Shown: piece by piece, positions 36,904 through 45,028 of the stretch
How the letters are laid out: the number at the start of each line of letters is the position of its first letter
Position numbering within the stretch: the stretch's first letter is position 1
NCBI GenBank assembly: GCA_044445965.1
Contig: JBIOEJ010000013.1
Location: 1-64,000, forward strand
Direction of reading: 5' to 3'
Length of the DNA: 64,000 nucleotides
Source: GAS188 sp044445965
GTDB lineage: Bacteria > Pseudomonadota > Alphaproteobacteria > Rhizobiales > Beijerinckiaceae
Position numbers and translations under genes: made by a program
The notes under the pieces: model-generated
The model's database searches: none
Told to the model about the DNA's origin: nothing
Seen by the model: only the letters and a program-made list of their open reading frames with translations

Positions 36904-38831
36904 GGACGCTCCTTCCGGACGGCCGCGGGCGGCGCAGCCGACAACGGCGCGCGAGGCGGCCACCAGCGCGGAAAGCGGGGAGCTGTGCCGCGCGTCTGGA
37001 CATGCACGATGATGATGAGAAGAAGCCCGAAGCTCAGAAATTGCAGTCCGGCGATGAGCTGGTTGGCCGTGGAGCCGACGACAAGCGTGATGATCACCGG
37101 CAGGACAACGACGATTGCTGCTCCCGCATAGGCCCCGATGAGCGACAGGAAACCACCGGCAGTGAGCGCCACGAGCTGGGACAAAGATGCATCGATTCCG
37201 AACGGCGTCGGATTGGCGAAGCTCAGATAGTGCGCATAAAGACTGCCGGCGAGACTGGCGCAGCCGGCACTGACCGCAAACACTCTCACCTTGTGGGCGA
37301 CGAGGTCAACGCCGCACGCGCGCGCCGCAGATTCGCTCGAGCGGATGGCGAGCAGAGCCCGGCCGAAGCGGGAACGCGCCACGCCGAGACAGAAGATCAG
37401 CACCGCAAGCGACACGACGAGCACCAGGAAGTAGAAGGCCCGGTCCGACACGAAGGAGAGTGTGCCGATGGAGAATGGCGCGATCCCGATAAGGCCGGTC
37501 GGGCCGCCGGTCACGCTCTCCCACTGGCGTGCGACGCTGAGCGCGATCATCAGCAGGCCGAAGCTCGCCATGGAAAGATAGTAGCCACGCAAGACGAAGA
37601 TGATGCGGCCGAGCAGATAGGCGAGACCGACGGCGGCAACGACGCCGAACAGGAGCGCCGGGACGGGCTGCCAGCCGGCGCGCAATGTGAGAAAGCCGGA
37701 CGAATAGGCGCCGATCATCATGAACGCACCTTGTCCGAGCGAGAGCTGCCCGCCATAACCGGTCAGCAGCACAAGCCCCATCACCACCAAGGCGATGATG
37801 CCGGCAAATATGCCGCTCGTCAGCCACGTGCTGCTCAGATAGAGGCCGAGCCCACCCAGCACGACGGCAAGCATCGCCACTTTGGCCCCATCGTGCCAGC
37901 TCCAGTCGATGGGGCGCGCGTGTTTCGAGAGAATCTCCTCGGGCCCGTCCTCCTTGGCCATGCTGGACTTGGCGCCGAGCAGACCTTGCGGGCGCACAAT
38001 CAGGGCAAGCAGCAAAAGGCCGAAGGTGATCGTATCCTGATAGGCCGACGAGATGTAGCCGGCGGAGAGCGACTCGACCAGTGCCAGCAACACGCCGCCG
38101 AGGATCGGGCCGTAGTTGCTGTGGATTCCCCCGAGGATCGCGGCCGTAAAGCCCTTCAAGGCAACACCGAGGCCCATATCGACCTGGGCGGAGTTGATCG
38201 GCCCCCACACCGTGCCCGCCAAGGCGCCGACGAACCCGGCCCCCGCGAAGGCAACCAGAGCGAGCTTCTGACTATCGATGCCGACGAAGCTTGCGCCGAG
38301 CGGATTGACGGCAGCCGCCCGCATGGCGAGGCCGAGCGTGGTACGATGGAAAAACAGCGCGGCGAGCAGAGTCACGGCGATGAGCGTTCCGATGAGCCAG
38401 AGCTCCTGAGGCAGGATGCTCACCCCTGCGATGTCGAACGGCGCGCCACCGGTAAAGGCCGGGACCATGCGCGGATCGGAGCCCCAGGCGGTTGTCGCAG
38501 CACCGCGAATGCAGATCGACAGGCCGATGGTGATAAGCGTTACCTGCGCCGTCGTCGCCCGGGACGCGACCGGGCGTATCGCTAGCCAATAGAAGCTGGC
38601 ACTCAGAGCCGTGCCGGCCACGATTGCGATCGGCACGGCAATGATGACCGGCAGGCCCAGCTCCGCCAGCACCGCGCTGATCATGCCGCCCAGCATCATC
38701 AAATCGCCTTGGGCGAAATTGATGAGGCCGGTGGAGCGCAGCACGAGCGCGAAACCGAGTGCCACCAGGGCGTAGAGTGCACCGTTGGAGAAGCCCGCGA
38801 ACGCGGTCTGGGCGAAGCTCGCTAAATCCAT
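36900..38831 (-). CDS. Fused LivH-LivM ABC permease
   Basis: This 643-residue permease joins both membrane subunits of a Liv-type importer in one chain. Residues 1-290 match LivH (FSNGALYALVALGFALVLRS, INFAQGDLMMLGG). After a short charged linker (about 292-315), residues 316-620 match LivM (TGYGGQLSLGQGAFMMIGAY). The C-terminus is Pro/Ala/Arg-rich and cytosolic. Such LivHM fusions occur in alphaproteobacteria. It is separated from the upstream binding-protein gene by a spacer with a strong hairpin. Confidence 0.88.
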   Translation of the reverse strand: MDLASFAQTAFAGFSNGALYALVALGFALVLRSTGLINFAQGDLMMLGGMISAVLAELGLPVIIAVPIAIVAGTALSASFYWLAIRPVASRATTAQVTLITIGLSICIRGAATTAWGSDPRMVPAFTGGAPFDIAGVSILPQELWLIGTLIAVTLLAALFFHRTTLGLAMRAAAVNPLGASFVGIDSQKLALVAFAGAGFVGALAGTVWGPINSAQVDMGLGVALKGFTAAILGGIHSNYGPILGGVLLALVESLSAGYISSAYQDTITFGLLLLALIVRPQGLLGAKSSMAKEDGPEEILSKHARPIDWSWHDGAKVAMLAVVLGGLGLYLSSTWLTSGIFAGIIALVVMGLVLLTGYGGQLSLGQGAFMMIGAYSSGFLTLRAGWQPVPALLFGVVAAVGLAYLLGRIIFVLRGYYLSMASFGLLMIALSVARQWESVTGGPTGLIGIAPFSIGTLSFVSDRAFYFLVLVVSLAVLIFCLGVARSRFGRALLAIRSSESAARACGVDLVAHKVRVFAVSAGCASLAGSLYAHYLSFANPTPFGIDASLSQLVALTAGGFLSLIGAYAGAAIVVVLPVIITLVVGSTANQLIAGLQFLSFGLLLIIIVHVQTRGTAPRFPRWWPPRAPLSAAPPAAVRKERP

Positions 38832-38853
38832 CGGCTGACACGGGCCAAGTGCA

Positions 38854-38896
38854 CGTCATGGCCGTTCCCGAACTTGATCCGGCGACGGCCATGACG
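38854..38896 (-). terminator. 12-bp intercistronic stem-loop between binding-protein and permease genes
   Basis: CGTCATGGCCGT at 38854-38865 is the exact complement of ACGGCCATGACG at 38885-38896, with a 19-base loop and no T-tract. It follows the solute-binding protein stop by about 85 bp and precedes the permease start by 22 bp. Such hairpins protect or attenuate mRNA so that binding protein is made in excess over permease. Confidence 0.55.
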
Positions 38897-38982
38897 GCGG
38901 AGAAGTTGCGGCAGCCCTGGCAACGACTCAACCCTTCAAAGGCGTCGAACGGGCGATGACGGTTGGAAGCGGACAAGCGCGC

Positions 38983-40158
38983 CTACTTCGCGGCCTTCCA
39001 CGCCCCGTCGACATATTGCACCATCATAACGCCGTCGGAGAAATCGCTGGCATGGTTGTCCGGCGAGAATTTCCAGAAGCCCTGCAGACCTGCCACGCGC
39101 TGCGAGCCCTCGATCGCATCGCGCAGCGCCGCCTTGTCCAGTACCTTCCCTCCCAGGTTCTTGGCGACCGCCGCAACGAACATCAAAGCGTCGGCAACTT
39201 GCGGCGTATTGGCAGTCAGCTTGTCGAGCGAGCCGCGCATGTCCTTGTAGCGCTTCAGATAGGCGGTGATCGGCGCATAGAGCGGGTCATCTGCGGCCAG
39301 ATCGCCGACGACGATCTTCGATCCCGCCAGATAGGTCTGGGCCATCGATTCGGGGACGAGCTTAGGAAAGTCGGCGACCACGTTGTTGGTGCCGGTGATG
39401 ATCGGCGTCTTCATCCCGAGCTGCACGACCTTCTTCGAGACCATGACGCTCGTCGTCAGATTCTGGCCCATGTTGAGGATCACGTCCGGGTTGAGCGAAC
39501 GCACATGCGTGATCTGCGCGGTCACGTCGGTATCGGTCGGGCTGTAGACCTCTTCGGCGATGATTTCGATGCCGAATTTCTTGGCGACCATATGGACCGT
39601 GTTGGCCGCGTCATTGCCGAACACCGAATTGTCGCGGACGAGAGCGGCGCGGAGCCAGCCTTTCTTCTTGAGAAATGCGTGTTCGGCCGGCACCTGGTCG
39701 TCGTTCCCGGCGAATGTCTTGAAAATCCACTTCTTGACCGGGACCCAGGCGACGCTGCCTCCGGCCAGAGCGAACATGGGAATCCCCGCCGCTTCGATGG
39801 TCGGCGTGATCGCCACGGTCTGCGGCGTTCCCGTCGCCCCCAGCATCAGGTTGACCTGATCCTCGTTGATGAGTTTCTTGGCGCAGATCACCGCTTGCGC
39901 TTCCTGGTTCTGGCTGTCGCAGACGATGATGCGTCCTTTGAGGCCCCCGAAGCCGCCCGAGTTGTTGATGATGTCGAGCCCGACTTCGACACCGTCCATA
40001 AAGTTTCTGGCGGTCTCGGCGACAGGCCCGACCTGCGGGAGGATCCAGCCGATCTTGAAATCGTTGGCCTGCTGTGCGCTCGCGCGCTCGCACGAAAGCC
40101 CGACGACGGCCGTGGCGCATAGTGAGGCGGCAACGGCGAACGATGCGAGGTCGCGCAT
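38983..40158 (-). CDS. Liv-type ABC transporter solute-binding protein
   Basis: This 391-residue periplasmic binding protein of the type I (LivJ/AmiC-like) fold has a signal peptide (MRDLASFAVAASLCATAVVGL, cleavage after ASA near residue 29). The mature part begins QQANDFKIGWILPQVGPVAE, with the typical GGLKGRIIVCDSQNQ and GATGTPQTVAITPTIEAAGIP segments. ATG 40158 follows GGGAGG. The ligand is not predictable, but binding proteins of this group often carry aromatic acids. It heads the transporter operon, divergent from MetE-like paralog 3, with operator site 3 in between. Confidence 0.9.
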   Translation of the reverse strand: MRDLASFAVAASLCATAVVGLSCERASAQQANDFKIGWILPQVGPVAETARNFMDGVEVGLDIINNSGGFGGLKGRIIVCDSQNQEAQAVICAKKLINEDQVNLMLGATGTPQTVAITPTIEAAGIPMFALAGGSVAWVPVKKWIFKTFAGNDDQVPAEHAFLKKKGWLRAALVRDNSVFGNDAANTVHMVAKKFGIEIIAEEVYSPTDTDVTAQITHVRSLNPDVILNMGQNLTTSVMVSKKVVQLGMKTPIITGTNNVVADFPKLVPESMAQTYLAGSKIVVGDLAADDPLYAPITAYLKRYKDMRGSLDKLTANTPQVADALMFVAAVAKNLGGKVLDKAALRDAIEGSQRVAGLQGFWKFSPDNHASDFSDGVMMVQYVDGAWKAAK

Positions 40159-40473
40159 ATTTTTCCCTCCCGAACAGGCAGTCGCCACGAAGGCCAAGTC
40201 GTGAGGTCACCCGCGTGACCTTATATCCTGGACCCCGTATAGCGGAGTCTCATGCGTGACCGACGCTAACGAGCTTCGCAACGCGAACCGATCACAAGCA
40301 CATGTGACAGGGGGGTTGTCCGCTGTCCGGATGGCTGCCGCCGAGGCGCGGTACTCTTACCTGGTCGGTCGGGCGTGAGAGCGCTTCGGTCACAACATCC
40401 TCCGTCACACTGGGCTGGGACAGACACGCGGGCACGGCGCGCCAGATTGGGCGACCGCAACAGGAAGAACCGT
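40159..40473. promoter_or_regulatory. Divergent promoter region, liv operon / MetE-like paralog 3
   Basis: This 315-bp spacer is without genes. It holds operator site 3 (40403-40422) and a GCACATGTGAC dyad near 40300, and must carry promoters in both directions. A GAAGAACC before 40474 is the probable ribosome site for the MetE-like gene. Confidence 0.6.
40403..40422. promoter_or_regulatory. Operator site 3 (degenerate left arm)
   Basis: The site reads CGTCACA-CTGGGC-TGGGACA. The right arm is perfect and the left arm matches TGTCCCA at five of seven positions. It lies 51 bp before the MetE-like paralog 3 start and 244 bp from the binding-protein start. It shares an 18-base flank with site 2. 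Confidence 0.55.
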
Positions 40474-41580
40474 ATGCCGAGCTCGAACCCGCCGTTTCGC
40501 GCTGATCACGTCGGCAGCCTGCTGCGCACCGCAATCCTGAAGGACGCGCGTGAGAGACGGGCGCGTCAGGAAATCTCGGCGCAAGAGCTCTCCGAGATCG
40601 AAGATCGCGAGATCGAGCGGATCATCGGCAAGCAAGAAGAGATCGGGCTCAGGTTGGCGACCGACGGCGAGTTCCGGCGTGCGGTGTGGAGCACCGACTT
40701 CCTGCAGCATCTCGATGGATGGGAGGGCTATGTCGCCGACCACGGCGTCCAGTTCAATGGTATGGAATCGACGCGCAAGGCGGCCCGGGTCGTCGGCAAG
40801 ATCGGCTTTTCCGGCCACCCCATGATCGAGCACTTCCGCTTTCTGAAGGCACACACGCGCGTGTTGCCGAAGATGACCATACCTTCGCCGGCGATCGCCC
40901 ATTTCCGTGGCGACCGCGCCGCGATCCACAAGGTTTATCCGGATATCGAGGCCTATTTCGCCGATTGCGCCGAAGCCTGGCGCAAAGCGATCAGGGCCTT
41001 CTACGACGCAGGCTGCCGCTATCTCCAGTTCGACGACACGGCCTGGGCGCATCTGTGCTCGACGGCGCAGCGCGAGTTGACGCGCGGTCTTGGAGATGAT
41101 CCCGAGAAGCTGCCGGGAATCTATGCGCGGATGATCAACCATGCGATCAAGGACAGGCCGAGCGACTTGGTGATCACCACCCATGTCTGTCGCGGCAATT
41201 TCCGCTCGACCTTCGTGTCCGAAGGCGGCTACGAGCCGGTCGCCGAGGTGCTGCTGCGAGACCTCCAATACGACGGCTATTTCCTGGAATATGATTCCGA
41301 CCGCGCCGGCGATTTCAAGCCCCTGCGCTTCCTGCCGAAGGGCAAGAAGCGGGTCGTCCTCGGTCTGATCACATCGAAGCATGGCGCCCTGGAAAGCAAG
41401 GACGAGATCAAGCTCCGGCTCGATGAGGCAACGAAATACGTCGACCTCGACCAGCTCTGTCTCTCACCCCAGTGCGGCTTCGCTTCGACCGAGGAGGGCA
41501 ATGTGTTGGCCGAGGAGGAGCAATGGGCAAAGCTCAGGCTTTGCGTCGAGATCGCGCAAGAGGTGTGGGGCAGCGCCTGA
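40474..41580 (+). CDS. MetE-like zinc-dependent alkyltransferase, paralog 3
   Basis: This 368-residue Meth_synt_2 barrel starts MPSSNPPFRADHVGSLLR. Its zinc ligands are His237 and Cys239 (THVCRGNF) and Cys334 (SPQCGFAS); the Glu lies in LEYDSDRAG, and Asp residues lie in YLQFDDTAWA. It is closest to paralog 2. It stands as a single-gene unit facing a convergent minus-strand operon. MetE itself is about 750 residues, so this is not the housekeeping enzyme. It could use a thiol to take an alkyl group from, or add a thiol to, an intermediate of the island's pathway. The substrate is unknown. Confidence 0.82.
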   Translation: MPSSNPPFRADHVGSLLRTAILKDARERRARQEISAQELSEIEDREIERIIGKQEEIGLRLATDGEFRRAVWSTDFLQHLDGWEGYVADHGVQFNGMESTRKAARVVGKIGFSGHPMIEHFRFLKAHTRVLPKMTIPSPAIAHFRGDRAAIHKVYPDIEAYFADCAEAWRKAIRAFYDAGCRYLQFDDTAWAHLCSTAQRELTRGLGDDPEKLPGIYARMINHAIKDRPSDLVITTHVCRGNFRSTFVSEGGYEPVAEVLLRDLQYDGYFLEYDSDRAGDFKPLRFLPKGKKRVVLGLITSKHGALESKDEIKLRLDEATKYVDLDQLCLSPQCGFASTEEGNVLAEEEQWAKLRLCVEIAQEVWGSA

Positions 41581-41605
41581 GCGCCTGCGGCTGCAACATG
41601 GCGCT

Positions 41606-42172
41606 CTATCGAGCCGGCTCGACCCGCGATGGCAGCGGAAATCGCTCAAGATACTCGAAATACTCCGGCTCGAGATCGACATCGAGGGCATTAAGAAGTC
41701 GGACGACTGCATTGTAGTTGGCGATCGCGAACAGCAACTGCACCAAGAGCTCGTTGCCCAGGGATGCCTGCAGCGCGCCGAATGTCTGGTCCGACAGGGC
41801 CACTGCATCCGTGATTTCCCGCGACGCCCTGAGCACCAGACAAGCCAGCGGCTCGAGCCCGGATTTGCGTCCTGCCGTCTCGTCGGCGATCGCCTTGATG
41901 TCGGCTTCGCTGACGCCGCAGGCAAGGCCGGTGGCGATATGGTGCGCGTACTCATAGGCACACCGCGTCGAGTATCCCACCTGGATGATCGCAAGCTCGC
42001 GCAGGCGTGGATCAACCCCCATCCCCTCTCGAATGAACTGCGCGGCGCTATTGGATCGAGCGACCACATCCGGGCTGTTGGAGAGTGCACGGGTGATGTT
42101 CGAGCGGCTGAGCGACAAAGTCCTGAACCCTACCGGCAGGCTCTCGCGGTCGACATAGGGCAGCCTCGCCAT
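41606..42172 (-). CDS. Carboxymuconolactone decarboxylase-family protein (AhpD-like)
   Basis: This 188-residue all-helical protein of the CMD/AhpD superfamily has the core IREGMGVDPRLRELAIIQVGYSTR split by CAYEYAHHIA (about residues 71-80), where AhpD-type enzymes have an E-x-x-C-x-x-C-x-x-x-H centre. Here only one cysteine is followed by the His pair, so peroxidase chemistry is unlikely and decarboxylase or hydrolase-like roles remain. It begins 15 bp after the flavoprotein stop, so it is in the same operon. Confidence 0.8.
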   Translation of the reverse strand: MARLPYVDRESLPVGFRTLSLSRSNITRALSNSPDVVARSNSAAQFIREGMGVDPRLRELAIIQVGYSTRCAYEYAHHIATGLACGVSEADIKAIADETAGRKSGLEPLACLVLRASREITDAVALSDQTFGALQASLGNELLVQLLFAIANYNAVVRLLNALDVDLEPEYFEYLERFPLPSRVEPAR

Positions 42173-42187
42173 CGGCGCGCCCGCATG

Positions 42188-43420
42188 TCAGATCGGATCG
42201 ATGAGGCCGCGTGGGCCCCACACCTTGCCTGGCGCCATGCCCAGCAATTCGCGGCCGCATTCACGCAGGATTGCCGGCTGCGTGGTGATATGCTGCGTGC
42301 CGGAATACATGTCGCGGAAGCAGCGCTGCAGCGTGCCGTTGCGCAGCGCGACGCCGCCGCCATATTTGTACGCAAAAGTGCAGACCTCGGCGAGCGCCGA
42401 CGTGGCATGGTTGAGCGATAGGCGCGAGAGCGTGAACTGTCGGGTCGATACGTCTTTCCCCTGGTCGAGCCCGGCAGCGATATCTGCTTGTGTCTCGACG
42501 GCGAAGGCTCGCGCTGCTCGGAGCTTGGCTTCCGCGTGGCCGAATTGCTCTTGAAAACTTTCGCCGCCGCCTCCCGGTGTGATGAGAGCCGGGCGCCCCT
42601 TCTCGGCGCCGGCCAATGCCGCGAGCTCATCGAGCATACGCCGTCCCTGGCCGAGCGCAAAGGCCGTGTGACAGACTGCGCCGAGACCCTGAATACCGAG
42701 TTTGTACAGATTGCCGCCAGTCAGCGCCGTCCGAGCGGAGTGAAAATGGGTATAGTTTTCCGGAACGAGGACGCCGTTGATGTCATAGTCGACGCTGCCG
42801 GTCGCTTTGAGACCGAGAACATCCCAATTGCCTTTGAGCTCGGCGGCGCTGACGGGCACGATGAAGATTCGGGTTTCCGGCACCCGCGTGCCAGGGATCA
42901 TGCGCGGCGCGCCATTTTCATAGATCACTGCACCGGTGTGAATGTATTCGGAATGGAGTAAGCCGCTGCCATAATTCCACTTGCCGGTGAGACGAAATCC
43001 CCTGCCTTCCACCACGGCGCGCCCGTTCGGTGCACCTTGACCGGCAATCAACGTGAGACGCCTGCCGAAAAGCGCGGCCGACGCGGAAGGATCGAGATAG
43101 GCCGCGGCCGTCCCCATTGCGACCTGGGTCGCCATCACCACCCAGCCCGTCGATCCGTCGGCGTAACTCAGGGCCTCGGTGATCTCCAGCATCTCGACCG
43201 GCAAGAGCTCGGCGCCGCCGAGCTGACGCGGAATCCATAGCGAGAAGAAGCCGCCGTCGCGGAGCGCGTTCACCGTTGCTTCGGTCAGCGAGCCTTGCGC
43301 TTCGCCGGCTGTGGCCTGCGAGGAGAAGAACGGCGTCAGCTCCTTTGCCCGCTTGAGTAGCGAAGAAAAGGACAGATCTGCCGCACGCGGCTGAGACTCG
43401 CGTTCGGTGATCTGAGCCAT
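42188..43420 (-). CDS. Acyl-CoA-dehydrogenase-fold flavin monooxygenase
   Basis: This 410-residue protein has the acyl-CoA dehydrogenase fold but looks like the oxygenase branch (HsaA, HpaB-like, DszC). The N-terminal helices run through LRDGGFFSLWIPRQLGGAE, the middle shows LTGKWNYGSGLLHSEYI and LGLKATGSVDYDINGVLVP, and the C-terminal end is RDMYSGTQHITTQPAILRECG. The catalytic Glu of true dehydrogenases is not evident. Such enzymes use reduced FMN from a separate reductase to hydroxylate phenols or oxidise sulfur. No reductase gene is adjacent. ATG 43420 follows GGAAGGAAGGA. Confidence 0.8.
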   Translation of the reverse strand: MAQITERESQPRAADLSFSSLLKRAKELTPFFSSQATAGEAQGSLTEATVNALRDGGFFSLWIPRQLGGAELLPVEMLEITEALSYADGSTGWVVMATQVAMGTAAAYLDPSASAALFGRRLTLIAGQGAPNGRAVVEGRGFRLTGKWNYGSGLLHSEYIHTGAVIYENGAPRMIPGTRVPETRIFIVPVSAAELKGNWDVLGLKATGSVDYDINGVLVPENYTHFHSARTALTGGNLYKLGIQGLGAVCHTAFALGQGRRMLDELAALAGAEKGRPALITPGGGGESFQEQFGHAEAKLRAARAFAVETQADIAAGLDQGKDVSTRQFTLSRLSLNHATSALAEVCTFAYKYGGGVALRNGTLQRCFRDMYSGTQHITTQPAILRECGRELLGMAPGKVWGPRGLIDPI

Positions 43421-43577
43421 GCTCAAGTCCTTCCTTCCGATGCCCTGCACAATTGCAAATCTTTCGTCTCTCGGCGTCATGCGCCCGAAATCACTGCCCG
43501 GGTGCAGCCATGACGCGGAAGCATCGCGGCCGACTGGTCTTGCACCCCGTCAACTCGTGAATATAGGGTCGAAAGCG

Positions 43578-44507
43578 TCACTCGCCGGGCGGTCCCTCGC
43601 TGACGCTGAGGCCATTCAGCATTTCCCAATATTTGATGGCAGCCGAATGATCCTCACTACCTCCCACGACCTCGCGGGCGCGCTGCCAGAGGTCGCGGCT
43701 CATGCGGCAGAGCGGCGCCTGGACCTGTAGATCTTCGGCAAGATCAGCGGCGATCTTCACGTCCTTCGCCATCAGGCCGAGCAGGAACTTGGTGCCGAAG
43801 TTGCGACTGATGACCTCCTGGCGCCCGAGGTTTGCCGTCGCGTGCGTGCGGCCGGTCGACTCGTTGATGACATCGATCATGGTTCCCGGATCGAGGCCGA
43901 ACTTGCGGCCGATGATCAGTGCTTCCGCCATCATGATGAAGCCGGTGCCGCTCAGGAAATTGTTGAGCGCCTTCATCGCGTGTCCCGAGCCAGCGCCGCC
44001 GGTGAGAAAGTGGCGGGGCCCAAGCACCGACAGGATCGGGCGCACGCGGTCGATCACCGCCTTGTCATCGCCGCCGATCATGATGGTCAGACGGCCTTCC
44101 ACCGCGCCTTTGACCGCGCCGGAGACCGGCGCGTCGACGAGGGCGATGCCGTGCGCGCGCAAAGCTGCCGCAAGTTCGCGCGTGCCGGTCGGATCCGACG
44201 AGCTCATATCGATGACGACGCTGCCGCGGGCGAGTGACTTAGCAAGGCCACCCTCGGTCTCGAGCAGGACCTGGCGAACGATGGCGCCGGTCGGCAACAT
44301 GGTGATCACGACCTCGGCGCCACGCCCGAGCTCGGCAAGCGATGCCGTGGCTCGACCACCCTCCTTGCCGACGAAACGATCTTGCTGTCCGCGATCGGCA
44401 TCGAACACGCTCACAGGATAGTTTGCGCGCACCAGATTGGTCGCCATCGGCCAACCCATGGCGCCGATGCCGATGAACCCGATCCGCGCCTTGCGCTCTT
44501 CGGCCAC
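43578..44507 (-). CDS. Beta-hydroxyacid dehydrogenase (3-hydroxyisobutyrate DH family)
   Basis: This 309-residue NAD(P)-dependent enzyme of the 3-hydroxyisobutyrate / tartronate semialdehyde reductase family has the dinucleotide motif IGFIGIGAMGWPMATNL at residues 9-25, substrate-binding DAPVSGAVKGA near residue 125, and the catalytic Lys in MKALNNFLSG. It starts seven bases after the PcaC-like stop and is the second gene of that operon. It probably oxidises or reduces a short hydroxyacid late in the pathway. Confidence 0.86.
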   Translation of the reverse strand: MAEERKARIGFIGIGAMGWPMATNLVRANYPVSVFDADRGQQDRFVGKEGGRATASLAELGRGAEVVITMLPTGAIVRQVLLETEGGLAKSLARGSVVIDMSSSDPTGTRELAAALRAHGIALVDAPVSGAVKGAVEGRLTIMIGGDDKAVIDRVRPILSVLGPRHFLTGGAGSGHAMKALNNFLSGTGFIMMAEALIIGRKFGLDPGTMIDVINESTGRTHATANLGRQEVISRNFGTKFLLGLMAKDVKIAADLAEDLQVQAPLCRMSRDLWQRAREVVGGSEDHSAAIKYWEMLNGLSVSEGPPGE

Positions 44508-44514
44508 GGTGAAC

Positions 44515-44895
44515 TTACTCCAGTCCCGCTTCGCGCAAAGCTTCCCGCGCCGCGCGCATGCCTTCTACCGCCGCCGGAACGCCGCAATAGATCATCGCGT
44601 GAATGATCAGCTCGCGGATCTCGGTCTTGGTCGCTCCATTCTTGAGCGCGCCGAGAATGTGCCCTTTCACCGCCCATTGGCGATTGAGCGCCATCACCAT
44701 CGCTATGGTCAACAGGCTGCGCACTTTTGGCGACAGGCCATCTCGCCCCCAGACTTCGCCGAAGCAGTATCTCGTGATGAGATCCTGCAGCGGAAGATCC
44801 ATATCCGTCGCATGCCCAAGCTCCTGCTCGGTGCGTTCGGCGCCGACGAGATGGCGTCGCATTTCCATTCCGCGTTCGAAGATCTCGTCTTGCAT
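44515..44895 (-). CDS. 4-carboxymuconolactone decarboxylase-like protein (PcaC type)
   Basis: This protein of 126 residues has a length and layout close to PcaC: an N-terminal FERGMEMRRHLVG, central ITRYCFGEVWGRDGLSPKVRSL, then GHILGALKNGATKTEI and MIYCGVPAA. PcaC decarboxylates gamma-carboxymuconolactone in the protocatechuate branch. The other pca genes are missing here, so a related substrate is possible. The start is ATG 44895 or 44898. Operator site 4 lies about 85 bp upstream, and the 3-hydroxyisobutyrate-DH-like gene follows. Confidence 0.82.
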   Translation of the reverse strand: MQDEIFERGMEMRRHLVGAERTEQELGHATDMDLPLQDLITRYCFGEVWGRDGLSPKVRSLLTIAMVMALNRQWAVKGHILGALKNGATKTEIRELIIHAMIYCGVPAAVEGMRAAREALREAGLE

Positions 44896-44980
44896 CAACC
44901 CACCATCTGCCCGCAGATCAGAATGCCCGGCGCATATCTACACAAGCTTGCGAATAGTTCATCGCCTGGCGCAAGAGGTC

Positions 44981-45000
44981 TGTCCCAACGCGATGGGACA
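44981..45000. promoter_or_regulatory. TGTCCCA-N6-TGGGACA operator, site 4 (perfect)
   Basis: Exact seven-base arms flank the centre ACGCGA. The site sits between the end of the ABC ATPase gene and the start of the PcaC-like gene, about 85 bp before the latter. The next flanking base pair extends the arms to CTGTCCCA/TGGGACAG. Confidence 0.75.
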
Positions 45001-45028
45001 GAGCACGCAAAGATGCCGATCATGTTCA

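Noticed and set aside
37178..37196. Additional TGGGACA half-site inside the permease gene
   Set aside because: Only one arm is present, within coding sequence, so it is not counted as an operator.
37002..38585. 527-residue plus-strand frame over the LivHM permease
   Set aside because: Antisense to a permease with clear LivH and LivM motifs; the translation is charged and His/Gln-rich, not protein-like.
38260..38976. Possible frameshift at the LivH/LivM junction
   Set aside because: The reading frame is continuous through a plausible linker and both halves are complete, so this is a true fusion.
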